Notes: generated by a model from the letters alone, not told the origin. A stretch of DNA of 64,000 nt from Phymorhynchus buccinoides (GCA_017654935.2 CM065706.1:9655431-9719430), one strand, 5' to 3'. Positions 50,867 through 62,769 are shown, counted from the first letter of the stretch. A program made the numbers and translations.

Positions 50867-51140
50867 CATAGTTATTCACATTCCATTATTATTTTTGGGA
50901 CAATCGATCAGTTTTATCTTCATGATGGTTTTTGTGGGGGATTTCTTGTTTTTTGTTGTGTTTTTCCCCCCCTCATGATCAGTCAATGATAGACAATCTC
51001 ACATACTATTTTTTTAAAATAATTATTATATTATTGTGTTGTGGTTATTCCTCCTCCTTCCATAAACTTGGTACCAGAAATGTGAAATGTTTGTTTCTCT
51101 GTGTTGGTCTTATATACCTGCAATTTTGCAATTTGAACAG
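50867..51140. other. No feature seen
   Basis: AT-rich unique sequence. Confidence 0.35.
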
Positions 51141-51558
51141 AATTTCCGGTAAAGGTCAAGATGTGCCCCCCCCCCTCCCCCTACATTTCTCGGTTAATTG
51201 TATTTTTCCGTTATTGCCTTTCTTACCATACATAAAGCTTTATTTTAGGAACATTTTTAGCTAATAACCTTTTTGGAATACTAACCCTATCCCTAAGCCT
51301 AACCCTACCCCCCACCCTATAAGACGGAAAAACGCAACGAACCACAACTGTGACAAATCGCGGCGTACTGCAGTACATAGTGGGGGGTAGGGTTATGGCT
51401 TAGGGCTAGGGTTAGGGTTAGTATTCCAAAAAGGTAATTATCTGAAAATGTTCCTAAAATACAGCTTTATGTATGGTAAGAAAGGCAAAAATGGAAAAAT
51501 AGAATTAACTGAGAAATGCAGGGGGGGGTGGCACATCTTGACCTTTACCGAATTTCCG
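51141..51558. mobile_element. Complete TIR element with telomere-like inner repeats
   Basis: Outer arms AATTTCCGGTAAAGGTCAAG ... CTTGACCTTTACCGAATTTCC (about 130 bp each, including TACATAAAGCTTTATTTTAG / TAAAATACAGCTTTATGTA). Inner arms AACCCTATCCCTAAGCCTAA / TTAGGGCTAGGGTTAGGGTT. Centre CGCAACGAACCACAACTGTG. Noncoding. Confidence 0.88.
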
Positions 51559-51644
51559 ATAACCATTGATTTGTTAGTTTTTTGTTGTTCGCTTCGCACA
51601 TATTGTTGTTCAGTTTTGCCAACTCTTGTGTGTGTAAATCCTAC

Positions 51645-51940
51645 CATACCTCTTGCTTATACTGATGTCATATCAAATGCCAACTGTGCGTGTGCAAGTC
51701 ATATAACTCTTGCTTATACTGATGTCATATCAAATGCCAACTGTGCAAGTCATATAACTCTTGCTTATACTGATGTCATATCAAATGCCAACTGTGCATG
51801 TGCAAGTCATATAACTCTTGCTTATACTGATTTCATACAAAATGCCAACTGTGCATGTGCAAGTCATATAACTCTTGCTTATACTGATGTCATATCAAAT
51901 GCCAACTGTGCATGTGCAAGCCATACAATCCTTGCGTATA
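51645..51940 (+). repeat. ~57-bp minisatellite, 5 units
   Basis: CTTGCTTATACTGATGTCAT, ATCAAATGCCAACTGTGCAT, GTGCAAGTCATATAACT. Confidence 0.9.
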
Positions 51941-52240
51941 CAGTATTTTTCTGACTATAGGGCAATACTTTTTTTCCCAGACTGAGACCCCTGCGCCTTA
52001 TAATATGACTACTGAAATAGTAAGAAAATATAATAACAGAATCTGAATTTTGTGTAAAATTTTGGGTGCGCGCCTTATAATATAATAATAGTACATTTAT
52101 ATAGCGCTTTACCTCAGATGAGCCCAAAGCGCTTTACACTCAATTATTCATCAACAGACAACAAAAACAGCATTCAAGAGTGACACCAACCAGCAACAGT
52201 GCATATACAAAGCAACTCTCTCTCTCTCTCTCTCTCTCTC

Positions 52241-52277
<37 letters not shown>

Positions 52278-52498
52278 AACACACACAATTATTGACGCCA
52301 ACTCGTTCATACCCCATTCGGTAAGCCACAGCAACCGAGCCGCATGGACTGACCACATACACCAACACACATACACAAACACCCTCACACACAACGTACG
52401 CACGCACGCAGACAGACACACAGACACGCACACAGACACACACACAGACACACACACACATGCGTGCACACACAACCCATAGTTCGAAAAATACGGTA
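51940..52498. mobile_element. Q-type TIR element with nested retroelement tail and CA repeats
   Basis: TACAGTATTTTTCTGACTAT ... CATAGTTCGAAAAATACGGTA. Inside, 52085-52200 has TTTATATAGCGCTTTACCTC, AGATGAGCCCAAAGCGCTTT, a widespread invertebrate repeat motif, followed by CT/CA microsatellites to ~52470. Confidence 0.72.
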
Positions 52499-52975
52499 CT
52501 CATTTCATTTTTTTAAATTTATATCACTAATTTCATATATCTATTCTATTCTCTTGGTCAACTAAGTGTATTGGGGTGAATAGTATTACCTGTCTTTTTT
52601 TCCTTCTCTCTAACCAAAGCACAAATCCATTGTCAAATGAATATAACTTTTGTAATCTTCCTTTTTGTTTAATACTAAATATACATAATACATGCTTTTG
52701 GGGTTTTTTTTAAATCTCTTTTTTGCTTTTGCAACCATGACAATATTTTCTCTCCTGCTGATAAGACCTCATCCTATTGGCAAGATAGAAACTATCAATG
52801 CATCCTTGATTGGAAGGTTGCAAACTATCAACTAGCCAGGATGGACAAAAATAGCAGTGTGTGCAATCGACTTAATTAAGGCATGTCTACATTTATGCCC
52901 ATCCGTAATGTTAACATCCGCATATTTCTTTCTTTCAATTTTTTATTTTTTGCGGATTGCAGAAGGGTTTCCACA
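52499..52975. other. No gene seen
   Basis: AT-rich unique sequence. Confidence 0.35.
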
Positions 52976-53540
52976 TAAAGGGGCACCCTGACGGATGAGT
53001 TTTTGCAAGAAACACGTCGAGGTCAGCAGAAAGACAGCCTTTTCAAGGATCGGAACACTCACTTTGCTCTGGTTTGCTAGCAATCAAACCGCCCAAACGG
53101 CGATTCCTCCTTGGCGGAGTTGCCGGAGAGAGAAGCCATTTTGGACAGGATGCATGGATGCCACTGAGAGTGGTTCAAGCTTTTCCTTCTTTGTAGTGCA
53201 GTAAAAGAAAGAGAAAAAAAGGGGGAGGAGCTATTTCCTTTATTGTGAGCGAAACTCCTTTTGGTAATCTGTAAATAAAAAGGCTTGTAGTGTGGAAATT
53301 TTGTGCAAACGATTTGGTCTAACTTAGGTTGCCATTAGAAAAGAAAAGGCACATGTCTTCTCTTTCACTGAAAGAATCTGACTTCCAGCACCTCCGCCAA
53401 GGAGGAATCGCCGATTTGACGGTTTGATTTCTAGGAAACCAGAGCAAAGTGAGTGTTGCGATCTCTAAAGGGTGTTTTTCTGGTGATCTCGACGTGTTTC
53501 TTGCAAAAACTCATCCGTCAGGGTCCAAAGATAACCGTGC
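52976..53540. mobile_element. Large inverted-repeat element, ~200-bp arms
   Basis: Left arm AAGGGGCACCCTGACGGATG, GCAAGAAACACGTCGAGGTC, GGCGATTCCTCCTTGGCGGA; right arm TCCGCCAAGGAGGAATCGCC, GATCTCGACGTGTTTCTTGC, CATCCGTCAGGGT. The loop contains a GA-rich run and TGCAAACGATTTGGTCTAAC. Confidence 0.85.
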
Positions 53541-53799
53541 TCTTTAATCCTCTTGCATGCCTACTATTTCTCTGAAATATTATTATAATAGCTCCATGTC
53601 AACTGTCAATGCACACAGCCTTGTGTTTACCAGCAGATATTTGTCTAATGATTTGCAATATTATAAAAATGAATCTATTTACTGGTGGAAAGTAACCCGC
53701 GGTTGTGAAAATATTTGCCTTTACATGTGTTGTGATGCTTTTGATTGTTGTCCATTTTTTGGGGTCTTGGCAGCTGTGTTGTTGGGTTTTTTACTTGGT

Positions 53800-53960
53800 G
53801 TATGAGCACATATCACCCCCCTCTTAAAGACCCCCCACGTCACGTGTCAAAATCACGTTTTTCACGTGTTTTCCCTCTTATAGCTGGTAAGAAACCTTAA
53901 GAAATCTTCCTAGCATAAGAGGGAATGTGACACGTGAATGGGGGGTGTCTTTAAATGCCA
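53800..53960. mobile_element. Short MITE-like inverted repeat
   Basis: CCCCCCTCTTAAAGACCCCC, CACGTCACGTGTCA ... TGACACGTGAATGGGGGGTG, TCTTTAAATGCC. CACGTG motifs occur repeatedly inside. Confidence 0.6.
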
Positions 53961-54190
53961 GAAGCATTCCCTTTATTTAAAGTACAGGTTCCTCTATTTT
54001 GTGCATTATATGTATGTAGGTATGTGACTATATTTACAGCATTATTGGCTCACATGTGTGTGTGTGTGGATGTGTAAAACCCACCTCTTAAATGCCAGAA
54101 GCATTCCCTTTATTTGAAGTACATGTTTCTCTTTTTTGTGCATTATATGTATGTAAGTATCTGACTATTTACAGCATTATTGGTTCACAA
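53961..54190 (+). repeat. Two-copy tandem duplication (~118 bp)
   Basis: AAATGCCAGAAGCATTCCCT, TTATTTxAAGTACAxGTTxC, TGTGCATTATATGTATGTA, ACTATTTACAGCATTATTGG occur at ~53954-54050 and ~54090-54185. Confidence 0.85.
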
Positions 54191-54339
54191 GTGGGATATA
54201 TATATATATATAGTAAAATTTGATAAAAAAACCTTGTCCAAATGTCTTTATAATCGAACATTAGAATCAACTTGGTATCTTGATCTATGTTCTAAAAAAC
54301 ATAGAGTGCTAGCTTAGTTTTTTCTCCTTTTTAGGGCAG

Positions 54340-54960
54340 GCAAGATATATATGCAGGGATACAACCTTGCCTCCAATACAAGGCGGAGCCTGTTTTTCAA
54401 AATCTGTACCCCGCCAGTGGCCTGGGTGGCCCCTGGACCCCTGCCTTGCCTGTTTTTAGTCCCTGAGCCGAAGGTTTGGGGAACTATTGTTTTTGTCTGG
54501 TCCGTCCGTCCGGCGTCCGTCTGTCCGTCCGTCCGGCGTCCGGCTATTCGTCCGTTTTTCTCAAAAACTATTCAGTCTATCTTCATCAAATTTGGTATAC
54601 TAGTTTGCCAAGATGCAAGCTATCCACTGATGTATTTAGTTTTACATTAAGGTCAAGGTCACGCCAGTTACGGGGTTCAAACCCCGAAACACATAATCGC
54701 TAATATCTCGCGAAGTTTTGCATGTATTTTAATGCAGTTTTTGTTATGAACATTTCTTGATGAATGGTCTATAACACAGTTGTCATGAATTTTTCTGTGT
54801 GCGCATGATCGCGCACGCTCAAATCACGGGTCCAAACCCCAAGGCTATACATGAAAAACTATTCAGTTACGTGCTGTTTTCATGCGTTTTTATGTAGTTA
54901 CGTGCTGTTTTGATGCGTTTTTATGTATGTGTACAGCCGACACATTCCGATTTCGGAGTA
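54340..54960. mobile_element. Probable dispersed repeat with GTCC tract
   Basis: CCGTCCGTCCGGCGTCCGTC at 54500-54550, then AAACTATTCAGTCTATCTTC, AAATTTGGTATAC, AAGGTCAAGGTCAC, a motif set common in mollusc intergenic repeats. GTTACGTGCTGTTTxATGCG is tandemly doubled at ~54866-54920, followed by a scrap of R1a (TGTACAGCCGACACATTCCG). Confidence 0.45.
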
Positions 54961-55319
54961 GCTCGGCGATGCTGCGAGGGGACTTTGCAGCCGCTTGGCG
55001 TTGCACTTGTTTAAATTTTCTCCAGTTGCATCCATGTATATATATGCTATATATATATGTGTGTGTGTGTGTAAAATCTGCAGGGAAACATTATACGAGA
55101 AGCGTTGTAAGCTGGGTTAGTGGGTGTAATCATCGTTTGTGGGCCATTTTCTTTTCTTTAAATTACGGTAACTGACCTCACGTAATGTCACTTTTTTTGT
55201 GGAAGTTGTGGAATAAGAGCCTATGAAGAAGCCCATGTAAAGTGTAGTATGCGTATACATATGCGCACACGCGTACGCAGATGCGTTCATGTAAATCATG
55301 CAACTAACATACGCATGCA
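54961..55319. other. No gene seen
   Basis: Unique sequence with a short TATATA/GTGTGT tract at ~55036-55070. Confidence 0.35.
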
Positions 55320-55461
55320 AGCACACACACACACACCCCACACACACACACTCTCTCTCTCTCTTTTAGATTTTCTTTGTTTGATGCATGGTGTGAGTGA
55401 GAGGGTAAGGTGCGAAGAAGCTATTGTAGCTTACCCTCAATAAAACATTCATATTCATATT

Positions 55462-55528
<67 letters not shown>

Positions 55529-55535
55529 TGACTTG

Positions 55536-55572
<37 letters not shown>

Positions 55573-55696
55573 ATTGGGTTTTTTATGTCAGATTTTCTTT
55601 GCTTGATGCATGGTGTGAGTGTGTGAATGAGAGGGCAAGGTGCGAAGAAGCTATTGTAGCTTATCCTTTGTACCCTCAATAAAACATTCATATTTG

Positions 55697-55756
<60 letters not shown>

Positions 55757-55803
55757 TGGACTGCATGCTTCTGAGGTTTTATCCACCCCCTTCCCTTCCC
55801 CTT

Positions 55804-55877
<74 letters not shown>

Positions 55878-55886
55878 TCTCTCTCA

Positions 55887-55927
<41 letters not shown>

Positions 55928-55967
55928 GGACTGCATGCTTCTGAGGTTTTATCCACCCCCTTCCCCT

Positions 55968-56064
<97 letters not shown>

Positions 56065-56112
56065 ATGGACTGCATGCTTCTGAGGTTTTATCCATCCACT
56101 TCCCTTCCCCTT

Positions 56113-56173
<61 letters not shown>

Positions 56174-56224
56174 GAATAGACACACACACACACACACAAC
56201 ACACACACACACACACACACACAT

Positions 56225-56271
<47 letters not shown>

Positions 56272-56315
56272 GACTGCATGCTTCTGAGGTTTGATCCACC
56301 CCCTTCCCCTTCAAC

Positions 56316-56402
<87 letters not shown>
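55320..56402. repeat. Compound (CT)n/(CA)n satellite with two embedded unit types
   Basis: Unit type 1: TTTCTTTGxTTGATGCATGG, TGCGAAGAAGCTATTGTAGC, CAATAAAACATTCATAT (twice). Unit type 2: CACATGGACTGCATGCTTCT, GAGGTTTTATCCACCCCCTT, CCCTTCCCCTTAAACT (four times). Both are separated by long CT and CA tracts. Confidence 0.93.
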
Positions 56403-56703
56403 CTAGCAAAGCCAAAACTTGATCTCTTAGAAAATATATTGTAAAACTAACAGTTAATATATTATTTTTTTTAATTCAAGCTATTAAGCACCCGATACTG
56501 TGAATGCAGAAACTGTGTGAGGATTTTGAATGTGTGCATTTTTTTAATAAAAAATAATCAGATTAGTTCAGCAATAGCACACCTCTTACCGAAATGCTTA
56601 GTATCCAAATAAAAAGCAGATTTTTTAGTCCTTGAAATTTACCAGCATTGTCCTGGAAAAGTCCTTGAATTTTTCTTTTAGAGATCTGTGGGAACCCTGT
56701 CTG
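56403..56703. other. No gene seen
   Basis: AT-rich. AGTCCTTGAAATTTACCAG and AAGTCCTTGAATTTTTC suggest a decayed repeat, ending GGGAACCCTG. Confidence 0.35.
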
Positions 56704-57062
56704 AGTGAGAAAATTATACATTTTAAAACTTCAGACAATTCTCTTTCTAGTGATACAAGAACCATTCTTGTATCTTTTTCCGTTCCAGAGTTATGAGCAC
56801 TTTAAGTTAGTAGGGTGAGCGTCAGCCATTTAGAGAAAAGTCTAAAGTCTAGCCTGACTGAAGAAAATGCATCGACCTACTTGTTTTAAAACACTTGTAA
56901 AACCATTTAGAGAGCATTTTAAACATTGTCTTTTATATGTAAATATGAAAGATAAGATGGTAGAGAACATGAAAATACCCATCACTCAGAATTGACAACT
57001 TTCCAAGCCTTTTATGAGAAACTACCACAGCGACTTAATGTCCCTTTCGTGGTGCCGGGTCA
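56704..57062. mobile_element. MITE, left-truncated copy of 49198..49616
   Basis: GAGAAAATTATACATTTTAA, CCAGAGTTATGAGCA ... TTAATGTCCCTTTCGTGGTG, CCGGGTCAC. Confidence 0.85.
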
Positions 57063-57214
57063 CTACACATATCCTATCCATGAATAAGTAAATTTTTTTT
57101 AAAAACAGTCACTGGTTTCCGGTGTGTACGTGCACATATATGCCCATACCCTTCTTGCCAAAAGAATAACAATGTTAGCTGCATTTCTTTATGTTATTAT
57201 GATTAGCATTTGTG

Positions 57215-57592
57215 TCAAAGAAACACACCCATGTACATTGGTTTGCTGTCTTCATGCCTAAGGCACGAAACGTTGGAGTTTTCCCTGCAAACTTTGTTTG
57301 CTGTCTTCACTTCATGACTCAGTGCTCAAGGCACGAAACGTTGGAGTTTTCCCTTTCACAGGTACCTTGTTTTCTGTCTTCACTTCATGACTAAGTGCCC
57401 AAGGCACGAAACGTTGGAGTTCTCCCTTTCACCAGTACCTTGTTCGCTGTCTCCACTTCATGACTAAGTGCTCAAGGCACGAAACGTTGGAGTTTTCCCT
57501 TTCACAGGTACCTTGTTTGCTGTCTTCACTTCATGACTAAGTGCCCAAGGCACGAAACGTTGGAGTTTTCCCTTTCACAGGTACCTTGTTTT
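57215..57592 (+). repeat. ~72-bp minisatellite, 5 units
   Basis: GGCACGAAACGTTGGAGTTT, TCCCTTTCACAGGTACCTTG, TTTGCTGTCTTCACTTCATG, ACTAAGTGCCCAA. Confidence 0.93.
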
Positions 57593-57737
57593 CTTCACCC
57601 ACTATTCTTACGTTCATCTCCAAAAGGTACTGCAGTCAAGTTTGTATCTTCTTATGTGAGAACCACTTATCAATGTTACTTAGTAGACATTGTCGCTACT
57701 ATAAGTGTTTGTTTGTTGTTGTCGTACCCTGGCTAAA

Positions 57738-57990
57738 AGACTCCGGGGATCATCCCAACAGTTGAAGCTCTTGAACACTATGGTATCAATGCACCAGCTA
57801 GGGACGAGAACATTACGAGGGGTGCCTGCCAGAACGGTCTATCTCAAAAGGAATAAAGAGCACAGATGGGCAGTTCTGGCATTCACCCCTCGAATTTACT
57901 TCCCCACCACATGGGCAGCCACACTCCAACTTCAGAGAATAGTGTATGCGCACTACCCACCTAATGTTGGTTATAATTATTCATTGTGAC
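57738..57990 (-). mobile_element. Retroelement or MITE piece sharing a palindrome with 35425..35510
   Basis: GATCATCCCAACAGTTGAAG ... GAGGGGTGCCTGCCAGAACG, TTCTGGCATTCACCCCTCGA. The last part is itself an inverted repeat. No recognised protein. Confidence 0.5.
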
Positions 57991-58079
57991 TGTCTGTAAC
58001 TGAATTGCTTTTTTAAAGTGGATACTGATTTTTGGTAGGTGACTTGTCTTGCGTTAAATCTTTTAAGTGTTAGTAGTTG

Positions 58080-58997
58080 TACAGTCAAACCTCTATTATA
58101 AGACCCTCCATTAAAAGACCCCCTCTCATTTAAGACCAATGGGTTTTTTTGGGGGGAATGGATGTTGACCTCTTCCTATGAAAACAACCTCCGTTATAAG
58201 TCCCAGCACCACAGCGCCAACGTCGAGCACACCCCAAGCAGCTGGCCCAGATCTACTGCCGTACCCAATACAGGCAAGCAAGTTTCCTGCCACGTACCAT
58301 CAAGGCATGGAACAACCTCCCAGAACAGGCTGTTGAGGCGAGGACCTTGGGCAGTTTTGTGTCCTGGGTCTCCAAATCACAGTAACTACACTCCCTTCTC
58401 TCTTTTTCTTTAGTTCATTTTAATTTATTTTTTAGTTCATTTTCCTTTATTTTATTCTTCCCAATGACGCGGCATCACGTTGGGGCCCGATTAGCGGGAC
58501 CTGGCTGGCTGGGTCATTCGCTTGGCGCGGCATCATGTTAGGGACCGATTAGCGGGACCTGGCTGGCTGGGCCAAGCTTTCTATATCTCTTCTTTTTCCC
58601 CTGTCCACTTCCTTCTTCTTGATAGTTGTCTTGCGCATTCCCGTACAAATACAGCGACATAATAGTCAGCAGTGACTGCGGTTGCTATAGGGAAAAGAAG
58701 TCAGTCAGTCAGTTCAGTTTCGCCTGTCACCCCTCCCAGGGCATAGGCCGCCAACCAGACCCCTCTATCTGCTTCTGTCCTTAGCAATTCTCTCCAGCTG
58801 TCCCCAGGTGAGGCCCGTCTTCTTGGGTTGAATCTCTTGTTGGCATTTTTGTAGCGGTAAGGTTTTGCTAACCCCTCGCCCAACCCTCCTCCTTTTTCAT
58901 CCGGGCTTGGGACTGGCAATGGCGGTCCGTTATAAGACCCCCTCCAATTTAAGACCGATTTTTCCTGACATTTTAGAATAGAGGTTTGACTGTATTG
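58080..58997. mobile_element. Tigger-like TIR element with nested LINE fragments
   Basis: TACAGTCAAACCTCTATTAT, AAGACCCTCC at left; GTTATAAGACCCCCTCCAAT, ... ATAGAGGTTTGACTGTA at right. The interior is replaced by LINE-derived sequence (58200..58385) and a region with two GGCATCA..TTxGGGxCCGATTAGCG, GGACCTGGCTGGCTGGG copies. Confidence 0.75.
58200..58383 (+). pseudogene. Non-LTR retrotransposon RT C-terminal fragment
   Basis: The frame ending at 58383 encodes QIYCRTQYRQASFLPRTIKA, WNNLPEQAVEARTLGSFVSW. The pattern 'SFLPRTIxxWNxLP..xV.A.xxxxF' is a typical ORF2 end in CR1/jockey-type LINEs. No core RT. Confidence 0.82.
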
Positions 58998-59367
58998 TCT
59001 GCTTTTTGTGGGTTCTTAGTTGTGTTCATGTATATTTTGATCCTTTCTGGGTAAGCTTTCAAAAGTGTTACGTTTTTATGAATTGTACGCGACTTTTTTT
59101 TGTTTTTTTGTATTTTTTGTTAAATTGTTCACATCTTTTGAAGGGGTCCCCTTGCATAAAGTTAAGTGTTGTTATGTTTTCATTAATTGTACATTTTTTT
59201 ATATTTTTTTAACATTTTTAAAAAACATTCACATATTTTGAACCTTGGAGGGGTCCCCTTACATGTACTTTGATTCTTTTTATGGCTTGCGTAGTACGTT
59301 TTTGTGATAGTCACGTGATGCTTGCACAACCTTTATTACATTTTTGTGGGGGGGTTTCTTTATATAA
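58990..59367. other. No gene; tandem duplicated T-rich block
   Basis: Two ~120-bp related blocks with GGGGTCCCCTTxCATxxA at ~59144 and ~59252. Confidence 0.5.
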
Positions 59368-59660
59368 CATGGGTGCAACTTTTCCTGGTATACAAGGATT
59401 TCCTGTTTTTTGAATTTTACCAGAAAAGGAATTTCCTTTTTTGAATTTTTTTTATTTGTCAAACAAGATTATTGTGTGTGTACTGTATTTTTTAAACACT
59501 TTAAAATAAGCATGTGTATAAATTGTAAAAAAAAAAAGCCAACTAAAATACCTACATTAAATCAATTTTTTCTTCAGCTGCAGGGGGAGATTACCCCTAA
59601 ACCCCGGCCTTTCGTTTTTATTTTTTTTTCATTTTGTGTAGTTGCACCCATGTAATATAA
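59368..59660. mobile_element. MITE with ACATGGGTGCAAC ends
   Basis: TAACATGGGTGCAACTTTTC ... GTAGTTGCACCCATGTAATA. The interior repeats GGAATTTCCTTTTT and GGGGGAGATTACCCC. Left-half relatives at 27510 and 32700. Confidence 0.8.
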
Positions 59661-60238
59661 TAAACGTGCTTCGCAACCCTGATAAATTGACTGGTCCAGA
59701 GGGCAAAAAAAACCTAACTGTATTAACGTCGACCTAGCGCCAGGACAAGGACGTTAATGTGTTCGCGTTATGTATGTATAATATTATCTATTTTTGGTTG
59801 TTGTTGTTAAAGTAGCTAATTGATCAGCTATGTTGTGTCTTGATTATTGATCTCGAATCCATATCACCTCAGCACCTAACTTTTCTTTTTCTTTTTTCTT
59901 CGTTTTTCCTTCTGAAAGCTTTTGTTTTCTGACCAATTCTGAATCTCTTGCACTCTATTTTGTTGGATTCCGTTTCGTCTTTGCCTTGTCTTGTTTTATG
60001 TTTATTGTGCGCTTCAAAGATCGGAGGATAGTTGAGGCAAGGACAGGAGACAGTGAAAGCGGTCAGAGGTAGAGAACTCTCCTTAAATTAACTCCCCTCA
60101 AGAGAAAAAACCTCCCCTCCACCAAAGTTGTTTTCGGAGCCTAGCTCTGTTAGAGCAAGAGTCAAAGGGAAGTAAGCCTAGCATCATCATTTAAGAAAAG
60201 TTCTCTATCTTTTGTATATCTCCACAATTTTGCGTATC
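59661..60238. other. No gene seen
   Basis: Unique AT-rich sequence. GGTAGAGAACTCTCCTT (60068) and AAGTTCTCTATC (60198) form a weak inverted pair. Confidence 0.35.
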
Positions 60239-60250
60239 ATTCAACGTCTT

Positions 60251-60451
60251 GATGAAAATTATGTTTTACGTCCTCTCGGTCATAGACACATATGGGACAT
60301 TTCTAAATACAAAGATGGTGGGAACAATAGTGGCTGCAATGCCCGGAGGCAGTGCAACACCAATAAAGTCCCGAGTTTTTAACAATATAGATAGGTGTAG
60401 CGGTAACCACGCCTCGGTTAAACCTCATCGGCTATGGTACCGCCACTTATG
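60251..60451 (-). mobile_element. C-family SINE with 12-bp target duplication
   Basis: ATTCAACGTCTT at 60239..60250 and 60452..60463. The most diverged of the four copies (lacks the TCTGAATC block). Confidence 0.85.
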
Positions 60452-60463
60452 ATTCAACGTCTT

Positions 60464-61619
60464 TTGTCTTGATAAATCGAACAACCAAAGCGTTATTATT
60501 CATTGCGTGATTCTGTGTTCCCAGAAACTAAATCGATTTATTTTGCGAAGTAAAATAAAATAATAAAAATGTTCAGTTGCTCTCTTTGACACCCCCCCCC
60601 TGTATTTGGTTGTCGTCAATATGAATTGTTCGGAAATAATTAAGGGGGAGTAATTTCATGGTGTGTGGGAGTGATCTTGCCTAATTCAATCGGTCAAACA
60701 GGGGAAGTTTCTCTACCATCAGGTAGATCCCCAGCTCTCGCCTCGTGTGTTTGAGTAGACTTACATCACTTAGAACGCTGCGCGTCATTCTAAAATTGAT
60801 GTCATTTATATTTTTACCTCACATTTTGCAAGTTCTATCGGTTTGTGGATACTGACTGCCCCTCATTTTTCTATTAAAAAAAAATGTTTGCAAGTCGCTG
60901 ACTTGCATCCTGCGGTTTCAAGCTTCGATGCCATGGTTGCTATGGTTTTGACCGAGTAAGTCGAGGTAATCATTTTCACGAAGTGCTCTCCCCTAGTTTT
61001 TTTTCCCGAACATCGTCTGTTGTGATCTCTGCCAGACTTGTCGTTTATCTTTTTCCTTTTTTTTTCTTCTTTTTTTTTCTATTTGCTATGAATTTAAAAT
61101 GAAAATTTGTGTTGCCGGGTGTGCCAGCTTTTTTTCTTCTATTTTATTTACACGTAATGTTGTCGGCACCGTAACAAATGTGGGCGTTTATTTTTGTGCC
61201 TGTTTTTTCAGATTTGTTTTTTTCAATTTTTTTCGTTTTCTTACTTTATAAGCTTTATCTCGCAAATTTATTATCTCGCAAATTTATTATCATTAAATAA
61301 ATCCTTTTTTGTTTGTCTTTTCCTACTCTTCTTTTTCTCTTCGCATTGTTCTTTGGCTTTCTCCCCCCCCCCCCCCCTTCTCTCTCTCTTCCTCCCCCTC
61401 TCTCTCTCCCACCTTCTTCTTTATTATGATTTATGATATAGCCTCCTTTCTCCCACAACTTGTAAATGCTTGGAGTCTGTTAATATATTGTTTGTTCCTT
61501 TTACTAACGATCTTTGATTTTTTTAAATTCATCAACTTTCGTTCCAAGGTATAGTTTGATGATTGAGACTTTTTTTTTAACCCGCAACCCGTCACGTATA
61601 TATTTTGTTAAAAGCAAAA
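60464..61619. other. No gene seen; T-rich, one C/CT run
   Basis: AT-rich, with a C run near 60592 and a C/CT tract at 61362-61410. ATTTATTATCTCGCAA is doubled at ~61260. No element assigned. Confidence 0.4.
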
Positions 61620-62174
61620 GTGGGGATACCGGGAGGTCTTTTGTATAAATAGTTCCCCCACCTTCTGGAAGTTCTGTGCTTGTAACTTCCTCTAATCTGT
61701 CACTCTCTTTGACTCTGCCTTTTCCCTTTGCTTGCTGTCATCTACTATATTTCTGACTTTACTTGGTCCATTCTCCAGTCTTTTTTCACGAAACACTTTC
61801 AAAAACATTTCCTCCTGCCAAAGTCGGACTTGCTGGGCCTAACTATTTTTTAGTTATGCGCATAACAGCAGCATGACGCATCAGCGCTCATAATTGGCAT
61901 GAAACTGTCTGAGCGATCGACGAAAATGGTGTTTTACGTCCTCTTGGTCTGAATCAGACACATATGGGACATTTGTAAATACAAATATGGTGGGAACAAT
62001 ACTGGAGGCAATGCCCGGAGGCAGTACAAAACCAGTAAAGTCCCGAGTTTTTTTATATTAATACAGATAGCTGTAGCGGTGACCACGCCTCGGTTAAACC
62101 TCATCGGCTATGGCACCGCCACAAGTGCATTACTTTACTTTATAAGTGTCTGAGCGATCGAAGAAGAAGAAGAA
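61620..62174 (+). mobile_element. R1b SINE-like retroposon with nested C SINE at its tail
   Basis: GTGGGGATACCGGGAGGTCT, GTATAAATAGTTCCCCCACC ... AACTGTCTGAGCGATCGA, then the C SINE, then GTCTGAGCGATCGAAGAAGA. The (GAA)n tail is preserved after the insert. Confidence 0.85.
61921..62147 (-). mobile_element. C-family SINE with 14-bp target duplication
   Basis: GTCTGAGCGATCGA at 61907..61920 and 62148..62161. Carries ~18 bp extra (GCATTACTTTACTTTATA) at its minus-strand 5' end compared with the other copies. Confidence 0.9.
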
Positions 62175-62769
62175 ATTAAAAACAAAATTGTTTCTTTAAG
62201 TAGCTTTATGTCCGTTTCCGTTAAATTGATGTTCAGGTATTTTTTCGTTACGCTTTATTATTAAGACCTTTTAATTTATCCACAGTTGATTTGCCTTGAA
62301 TATGTTATATGTTGTTTCTTGTAGTTGCAGCTATTTTGTTTTTACACCCTTCTTTTGCACTTTGATAATAAAAAAAATTAAAAAAATTAAAAAAAAAATC
62401 TGGTGACATTTATTGGTGGTATTCTCGAATGGAATCGTTGATGAAATTGTTTGGTTTATACTATTGGTTGTTGTTGCATTATTGTTGGATGGAAAATGTT
62501 GATCAGTGGCAATAATAGAATAGATGTTTATCTACAATCGATGGTTGTTGGCTGTTTGTGTGGTGTGGGGAGTTTTATTTTCATGCATAATGAGTGACAT
62601 TGATTGTCTGCTTGTGTGTGTGTGTGTGTATGTGTGTGTGTGTGCGCACCTGTTTGTGTGTGAGTGTGTACGCTCAAGCATCTGTGTGTGTGCGCACCTC
62701 TGTGTGTGTGTGTGTGTGGTACGCATGAAATCCCACGGTGACACTTAAATAATAATCTGAGTTAGCTAT
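62175..62769. other. No gene; TG microsatellite
   Basis: AT-rich, A/T runs at ~62370-62398, TG tract 62610-62725. Confidence 0.45.

Noticed and set aside
57215..57592. Five ~72-bp repeats read as a repeated peptide
   Set aside because: The frame breaks between units and no neighbouring exon fits. Ordinary minisatellite.
58701..58919. Minus-strand frame with DSWRELLRTEADRGVWLAAYA
   Set aside because: Looks like repetitive-element-derived sequence inside a TIR element. Too short and without any domain to call a gene.
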